Source: Diprion similis (taxonomy: Eukaryota; Arthropoda; Insecta; Hymenoptera; Diprionidae). Taken from it: a stretch of 64,000 nucleotides of DNA. Below, one piece after another: positions 47,596-64,000 of the stretch. A program made the position numbers and the translations under genes. Position 1 is the first letter of the stretch; each line of letters starts with the position of its first letter. Below the pieces are notes generated by a model that did not search any database, was not told the DNA's origin, and saw only the letters and a program-made list of their open reading frames with translations. The stretch spans positions 11,381,646 through 11,445,645 of the forward strand of contig NC_060118.1 in the NCBI RefSeq assembly GCF_021155765.1, in the 5' to 3' direction.

Positions 47596-47604
47596 CGCCA
47601 TCTT
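47596..47604 (-). promoter_or_regulatory. YY1/pho-type motif
   Basis: CGCCATCTT is the complement of AAGATGGCG, the core of the YY1 (Drosophila pleiohomeotic) element often found at TATA-less start sites. It sits about 40 bp from the NRF1-type site. Confidence 0.45.
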
Positions 47605-47992
47605 ATTATTTCCCCCACTCGACGCTCCGTTTCTTTCCGGTCTGTGTATTAATCCGCGCGTGATCTCGCATAATCGAGAATCCGAATCGGAGAAAATTTG
47701 GTAGGAATATTGTAAGTTTTGAGTGGCTTAGGGATCGACTAGTCTTAGGTTATTCACAAAGTAATTACGGAACTAATCCTGCAGTTTTATTTACCTCCAT
47801 TTACCGTTATGCTGACCACTGTTATCGTTATGTATCGAACTACTTTTTGGCGAGTAAGCGTGTGTGTATACGTAGCGCGGTTACGGCCTCCGAGAGAAAA
47901 TGAAATGTAAAATGGCAATGTTACGCTATGGGCCGGAAAAATAAATGTTATATGTACACCGTGAGTGAATAATCGTTGATTTATCGATAATA

Positions 47993-57615
<9,623 letters not shown>

Positions 57616-59572
57616 CGTCCGTCTACGAGTTAGTAATAATTAAAATTGTCAATAATCAGTGGTCAGAAGTTGCTGATGGAAAAAAATAAATTCCATAATC
57701 CATAATCAGATAGATTCGATCTAAGAAAAAGCGTTCAGACGAATCCAGTACTCACTCTAACCATATGTTTATGGATTGTCGAAAAACGACAGGTAATTGA
57801 ACATGGTGAATAATTATTACGTTCTAATGAGATAAGCCCAACTATGAAAATTATGCGCAATAAGGAATCAGTTTACAATTTAAATAATATTTATCCGTCC
57901 AAACTTTATCCAAGTTTACTACGATCAAGAATTTTATCAACATTTGAGTTCTGGATGAAGGTCTGAAAAACGTTGAACAACTTGAAGAGGATCTGTAACA
58001 AATTCTCACCATTCGGAATGTCGAATCTGTCTTACCAAAGACAAAACAAGGTATACATAGATCAATTATAGGTAGATATGTTCAACCATCTGAGTTAAAT
58101 CATGAGATAGCGGACCTCGAAAGCGGCAGTTGACTTCAATTCGAGGACAGGGAACAGAGTATTGTGTCTATATTGTACATGTAATAATTTATACTTTTGT
58201 TGCATCCAAAGTATTAGTCTTCTACAATCTTGTTTTACGAACACACATCTCTGTTCATGAGCGTTGTAATAATAGCTAGTAGTACAGTTGATACTTTACA
58301 TTACTCATACATTTTTTTCTTACGTAATGATTAATAATATTACAAAGTGATAAATTTCTTTGGGTGTAACGGTGATATTTTTTTTCGAAAACAACGTTAC
58401 TCTCGTAAGTACGAATGAAACGAGAAATAAAATAATGAAAACAAAAACAAAAAACAAAACTAAATGATAAATTTTTCACGCAAACAAACATCAGAGCAAT
58501 TGTTGAACTATTCTCCGTGACATTTTAATTCACGAATGTGACATATATTATTCAAGTTTTATAAAGTCTTGCAACGACGTGATGAGATCATTAAGATTTA
58601 ATTTGAAGAACATATTTTTGAAAATGAATTCAATTGACTGCGTTAAATTATGATTAAATTTTTTCCAGGTGTACTTATGTTTTAAGATATATTTGTTGAA
58701 CATATTTTTTTAGATCATAAGATATAGAAATGGCAGTGCCTTTGTAAATCATAGTTATTCTCCCAGCATACTGCCACTCATTTAGCCTAAAATTATTGAA
58801 TCCATCAATCAATCAATCAATCGCCAGGGAAGGTTGAAGAAAAGAAGAATAAATAATAATATAGTGTTTGCATTGTTAACAATTATTTTATTGTAATTCG
58901 TAAGTCATTCGTTACCAATACATTGGATAATAAGAGTGTTTTTCTAAAAGGCGTGCAGCGTCGTTGCGTTTTTTTCTCTTTTTCTTTTTACTGTAAATAT
59001 AATTAATTCATGTCCGCGCAGCACCCTCTTCCGCACTGCTGAGAATCGGAACATTTATCGGCAGATGATATGTGTGTTGCTCGCTTACATCACGCGTATA
59101 ATAAGTTTCAAATTATCTCTGCGAGCAAAAATAATGAAAAAGCGAGACTTGACGTGTGTTTTTTTTTTTTTCCTTTTCTTTTTGTAAATTCATCAAAAGA
59201 CAGTGTAACGGATGAGGGAAAATAGAACAAAAGAAAAATAGAAAAAACGTGACGTAACTTAAAAAAAAAAGTGAAAAAAAAAAAATTAATTGTTGCAGTT
59301 CACCTCATTATTTTCTAACGTATTTTGTTTTTTCTTGCTTTGCTCCTTAGTTCGGCCGCTGCAAAAATGCTCTTTCCGTATATAGGTATATATAAAATGT
59401 GTGTATTGTATTATAAGATCTATTCATATATTATTAGTGTATAAAAAATTATAAAGTATACATTTCTCGAATCAACAAAGTAACGTGGATTAAGAAAATA
59501 ATGTTTGTGCACAACTGCTGGAAGTCTTGACTGTCTCAAGCCATTGTGATATTAGCTTAAGAATTATATTCA

Positions 59573-59688
59573 TTTAATAATAATAATAATAATAATAATA
59601 ATCATAATCATAACAACAATATGATGGTAATAGTAGCAGTAGCAGTAGTAGTTGTAGTAATAGTAATAATATTAATAATAGAAATAAC

Positions 59689-59719
<31 letters not shown>

Positions 59720-59720
59720 T
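59573..59720. repeat. Compound (AAT)n/(TAG)n microsatellite
   Basis: ATA/AAT trinucleotides are interrupted by CATAATCATAAC and a TAGCAGTAG block, then AAT again. It is simple sequence in a 3' UTR or spacer. Confidence 0.9.
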
Positions 59721-61086
59721 AAATATTGATGATAAGATAACGATGGTTATTTTTTTAACGAGGCATTACTATGAGCAGGGCATATATCATGTCGACTTCA
59801 CGGTTTTGAAGAACATTTTGACTGAGATTGCTATAATTTGGCAATGTATTATGTACTACAATCTACTGGAAATTCATGATTATGTTTATAATACAATAAT
59901 TAACATATTTCCACGAGATATGACCTCTAATTTACTGTTGCATCAACGTAACGTTGCGTAACTAAGTATATATAGGTACGTAGGTACACCATTTATTAAC
60001 GATAATACCCTAGAGAAGACTTATTACAGGTGAGTGATACGAATTTAACGATGTTTTTCTTTATTAACGCGTGGGCTCTGTTTAATATCTAACGAGAACT
60101 TTGTGCTCAGTTATATACAGTGTAGTTTTTGCATCCCACCGCTACCAATAAAAATTGATATGAAATTATTTCTAAACGACGTTGTGTCATTCAAACAGCG
60201 ATCCCGTTTTTTGTACATCCATTTAAATGTTTTACCAATATATTTTACTTACTCTTTGATTTTAGTGTTACTATGAAAAACTGAAGTAGCGTAACAACAG
60301 TTCACATTATACGATATACATGATATGAAAGAGAGTGTAAAAAAAATGACGGGGTTGATAATTTCATTTTGCGGAATATGATAATTCATAATATGTTATT
60401 ATATTCAATCGCCGTTAGAACATTATTTTGGAGTAACGCTATAGTTCCATGAAAAAAATAACTGTCGTGTTATCTTTCTTATTTTCAAGTTTTATATCTG
60501 AACAGTGTCGAGGGAATCTCCCATGCCATTCAAAAGATACGGAGTTTGAAATATATTTGTTTCCGAAATTTCTCTTCACTAACATTTAGTTAAACTTACA
60601 AAATTAGCAATACATAATCGGAAGAGGCTTTCAAATTAAAATCAAAATAATAATATGATAGTCTTTCTTTTATTATTATTGAATACAAAATAATTTCTTC
60701 AACCTAAGAATTTCATTTTTCTTTTCATTCGTGAGCTATCTGTATTATTGGCTATTTTCAAACTCTATGGTAATTGATTGATTTTATTTATTGTTGCCTT
60801 TGAAAACAAAAAAAAATGTAATGGCAGTGGTTAAACAGAATGGTCATGTAAATATAGTCTACACTCTACAGAGTATGCAGTTTGATACATTGCTTTTTCA
60901 TGCATTAGTAATATTATTATTATTATTATTAATAATAATTTTTATATATATGCATATATATATATATATTTATAATATTTTATCCTCATATTTTATAGCT
61001 ACTAAGCATTAACAATTGATTCTTTGTATGATAAGTCCGTGATATGATAAGCCAATATGTAGTTGATTTATTCTTCTTCTATTTTG

Positions 61087-61212
61087 CAGGGGAGCCGCCA
61101 AAGCCAAGCCAAGTAACAGTTTACATATTAATTATAATTCAGCTATACAAATTGTATATCAAAACTTATAAAATACCCAAAACCACGCTGGCGGCCCCCA
61201 TCCTGCCCCTGC
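61087..61212. repeat. Small TIR-like segment
   Basis: The left edge GCAGGGGAGCCGCCA is mirrored by the right edge TGGCGGCCCCCATCCTGCCCCTGC (complement GCAGGGGCAGGATGGGGGCCGCCA), about 125 bp apart with an AT-rich interior. This fits a tiny MITE. The TIR is imperfect and no target duplication is certain. Confidence 0.35.
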
Positions 61213-61418
61213 ATTTCACATAGTTAAACTACGTTCAATATGTCTCTGATATGCGTTAGAGCCAGACTCGTTCTTGGTCGTCATTTACAATTAGGTTTAT
61301 AAACCGTAGGTACATACCTATAGTATGTATGTGTTAAATAGATGATATATTCAAGGGATAAATTACAGTCGTCTCATCTCGGTAATACCCAAGAATGTTA
61401 TTTCAATATATGTATAAT

Positions 61419-64000
61419 CTATGGTTTAAATCCTGGCGGCGGTGGTGGTCCTCTTTGTCCGTTTGTTCTCGACGGATCTTCCGTCATTACTGTAACCAGT
61501 TCCTCGACAGCCTTACCCAAGTCTCCTGTTGATTGAAAAAATCCATTCGTACGTGTTATCAAAGTGAGACGTATCGTGATCCAGATATTAGCGATGTTAC
61601 AAAAAATAACACCACCCATTAGTAGGGAAACATACATTTGTTATAAGAAAAAACCGACGGATTTGGAATATTTTTTATTGTTTCATATACGTGACAGTCG
61701 TCTTACCTCTTACATCCGTCCTGTTGCATGAAAGCAGTTAAGCATGTTTTGTTAATTTATTGTATGAAATGTGATTAGTTTTACTTGTTCATTTCTACTT
61801 ATTAATAGTGTTGTTTCGCAAATGCGCAATATCGAGCCACCTGTACATAGGCAACCGGTGTCGCAAGAGTAACGTGAGTTGCCTGTACACAGGCGGACCC
61901 TTGCAATTTTCCTGCTTTGCGCATCTGCGAATACGTAGAACACAGCAAGCATGCAATAATCCGGTTGAAGCGTACCGACCTGCCATGTGCATCAGGTTGC
62001 CAACGTTATGTGATATGCTGTGTGAATGTGGCGGGGGTGGCGGTCGTTCCAGACTTCCTGCTCTGCCTTCACCCCATCCTCCACCACCTATGCCCATAAT
62101 ACTACCTCGTATACCAAACACCATACAGTTTTTCTATTCGGTTTCAGAACTTTGAACAACTTGCAAATAATTACTACATATTCAATTCGGGACTAACAGC
62201 AATCGTTTAAACCGAGTTCACAACCTGCGATGAAATGCCGGATGAGATTGGCGTTCGGTATGCCCTCTTCTAGTTTTTTTTGTTTTTTTCTAAATGATTA
62301 GGTATAGGCCTTATAGACCATTCCCATACCTCTTCTAGTTCAAATTTAACATCGATTATATTGTGCATGGATGCTCGGCACACGAGCACAATACGCGCGC
62401 GTAGTTATGTTAGAATCTCTACAACACCGCGTCCGATTATTCGCTTCCACCTGGACCGCCATTTTCGGACGAACCGAAATTGTGGAAAATTTTGAACGCA
62501 CATAAGTAGATAGAAACGTGATGTTATATGATGAATATATTACAACATTAGCTTTTAATATGTTTATTTAATAACATAGACGTTTCTATTTATGTCCTTA
62601 TACATGTTTCAAATTTTCCGCGCTTTCGGTTCGACAGAAAATAGCGGCCAAGATAGATGCGATCTGTTTTATAGGGACTGTGAAGCTAGATTTTCACGGT
62701 TAGTTTTTCACTGTGGCAGCGTAGCGCTGCTTACTGCCGTAGCATTTTCCTCGGCATTTTCCCGCTCGTAAATATCTAGCCTTACGCGAGCATACGCAAG
62801 TTGCTCGCAGCGCCATCTGCGACAGAAATTTGGCTCGAGAAACTTCTCCCTTTTCAGTGTATTCGATGCAGTCAACGTTTGATGACTAGTCTATGGTTTG
62901 ATGCGCGCGCATTCTGATCTCGTTCACGAGCGGAAATATTAATTAATTTAAACCTGTCAGGATGTCGTTTTATATCTGCGATAAACTTTCAGTGACTTGT
63001 GTGAAGTAGAGTGTCGAGTGATTGGTGTGTACGGTAAATTGAAGATCTGCGGGTAAAATTCGACTTTCATCTACTCGCTAACACGACGCAGTTGCGGGGT
63101 CTTTTTAAAAGATTGTTTTAAACACGGTTTTCGTCACGTGATTACATTCCTCTAGTCTACATTCGCGAATATTAATTGTAAGCTTGAGATAATTGAAAGA
63201 ACGAAAGTTATACCAAGTGTCGTATTATTATCACGTTTTTGTACGCACTGTGCACCGATGCTTAGTATATTAGAAATTTTCGGCAGTGACCAGTCGCTTA
63301 AAAGCTTGCATGAGGATGAAAAAAGATAGCTTTGACGATATTTTGATTACTCTGATTTCAGTTAGTTGAGCTGATATTTTTTTCCCCAACAGTTATTTTA
63401 CAAATAATTATTCAACTACCGTTAGCATGAATATGAGAATTTATTGCGTGATTTCATTATGGGAAAGTCTTTGAAGTATGATTTCTAATGTTTCGATATC
63501 AGCATCCCAAAGCAACCATGTGAACATGTAATGAAATAGTGATAATTGTGAATAAAACAAACCTGGAGAATCGTGATAATGCCCGTTCATCTTCGCTGGG
63601 GAATCGGTGGCCAACTGCGACGCAGTTACACTTCGAGTTTGCAGGGTTCCAGTCTTTGAGGGTGATCCTGCATTGGGCTAGAAGGTAAACGATCATTTCT
63701 TACTCTCGTCACTTAACTCATCCAATTTTAAACTTACCGATATTCAAATAAATAACACATTGCCAAATAATTATGGAAAATTTACCTCGTCCAAAAGTTG
63801 TCTTAGCCTCTGTAGCTGCGCTTCTAATTGTCGATTATGGTCTTCGAGTATTTGTCTACGAGCCTCGAGTCTCCCTTTGTGTTGCCTCAACAGTTTAGCC
63901 TCGGCAATCATGTCGCAATCAGGTTGCCGGGTGCTGTGGCCGTCCTCAGGTGTGGAACCTGGAGTTTGATTAGAGCGCAGCCTTTCGTACTCGGCTTGAA
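61419..64000 (-). CDS. Dys: Dystrophin, C-terminal exons (partial, continues beyond the window)
   Basis: Dystrophin links cortical actin to the dystroglycan complex at the membrane. Four minus-strand exons are visible: 64000-63786 (open at the window edge), 63677-63563, 62057-61980 and 61525-61419, with phases closing and a TAG stop at 61421-61419. The first carries the diagnostic C-terminal coiled coil [20 protein letters not shown]...[20 protein letters not shown], the dystrobrevin-binding helix of dystrophins. The rest reads [16 protein letters not shown], then [13 protein letters not shown], then [20 protein letters not shown] and ends [13 protein letters not shown]. The third exon's acceptor is uncertain: 62057 fits the phase but has a poor pyrimidine tract, and an in-phase alternative lies nine bases upstream. 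The WW, EF-hand and ZZ domains lie outside the window. Confidence 0.92.
62455..62655. repeat. Dys: Imperfect palindrome (MITE-like) in a dystrophin intron
   Basis: The left arm (about 62458-62530: CGCCATTTTCGGACGAACCG, GGAAAATTTTGAA, ATAGAAACGT) is matched inversely by the right arm (about 62578-62655: ACGTTTCTAT, TTCAAATTTTCC, CGGTTCGACAGAAAATAGCGG). An AT-rich centre of about 50 bp separates them. It has no coding capacity. Confidence 0.65.

Larger units (their letters stand above)
47245..47992. promoter_or_regulatory. Shared bidirectional promoter of DHDDS and BRWD3
   Basis: Only about 750 bp separate the two divergent start codons. The middle (about 47510-47700) is CpG-rich and holds an NRF1-type palindrome and a YY1-type motif, listed separately. 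No TATA box stands out. This architecture is common for paired housekeeping genes; the control of both genes from it is inferred. Confidence 0.55.
57616..61418. other. BRWD3 3' UTR, AT-rich spacer and dystrophin 3' UTR
   Basis: About 3.8 kb lacks any convincing exon. It contains an AATC microsatellite (about 58801-58822), a long AAT/TAG/AATAAT array (about 59573-59720) and an ATT run near 60909-60932. Several AATAAA hexamers near 57685 and 58848 could end BRWD3. The right part presumably carries the 3' UTR of the minus-strand dystrophin gene. Confidence 0.4.

Noticed and set aside
47521-47620. Possible CpG-island exon between DHDDS and BRWD3
   Set aside because: There is no conserved frame and the motifs fit a shared promoter better.
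59573-59720. Possible tandem-repeat regulatory array
   Set aside because: It is ordinary AAT-type microsatellite with imperfect units and no motif beyond the trinucleotide.
61795-62155. Frames of about 110 residues on both strands around 61.8-62.1 kb
   Set aside because: Only the 61980-62057 part fits dystrophin in phase; the rest runs through splice sites into intron, and the plus-strand frame is its shadow.

Overview
The window is nuclear DNA from an animal, almost certainly an insect. Every gene is split by short AT-rich introns with GT..AG borders, and the proteins read as insect forms of conserved metazoan families. A hymenopteran is my best guess but the sequence does not prove it. Background is AT-rich, with many microsatellites and small inverted-repeat elements. 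There are no bacterial features and no CRISPR array. I recognise no tRNA or rRNA gene.

Layout, left to right. 1-5961: a GC-rich putative 5' exon (about 240-701), then a long AT-rich intron with two fold-back elements. 5962-14248 (+): Rho-family guanine nucleotide exchange factor of the PLEKHG1/2/3 type. 14249-17127: 3' UTR and intergenic DNA. 17128-22066 (+): PAXBP1/GCFC, 16 exons. 23295-29904 (+): secreted vitellogenin-like large lipid transfer protein, 23 exons. 30560-32702 (-): SPRTN-type DNA-protein crosslink protease with three C-terminal zinc fingers. About 33660-35527 (+): a spliced, apparently non-coding transcript. 36977-40804: a composite repeat island with two TIR elements, two minisatellites and a palindrome of about 2.7 kb. 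41244-41936: a 26-bp tandem array in which each unit looks like a 3' splice site. 42564-44681 (+): Hook, with its whole CDS in one exon. 45966-47244 (-): DHDDS, the catalytic subunit of cis-prenyltransferase. 47993-57615 (+): BRWD3/PHIP, 22 exons. 57616-61418: long AT-rich 3' region. 61419-64000 (-): the last four coding exons of dystrophin, continuing past the right edge.

The exon models for PAXBP1, the vitellogenin-like gene, SPRTN, DHDDS, BRWD3 and the dystrophin tail were built by hand from splice sites, and the reading phase closes across every junction. The genes do not form a pathway; this is an ordinary gene-dense block of housekeeping and signalling genes. DHDDS and BRWD3 are head to head over about 750 bp that holds an NRF1-type palindrome and a YY1-type motif. 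Hook and DHDDS converge.

The least explained part is 36.9-42.2 kb: the palindrome, its flanking repeats, and the splice-acceptor-like minisatellite just upstream of Hook.
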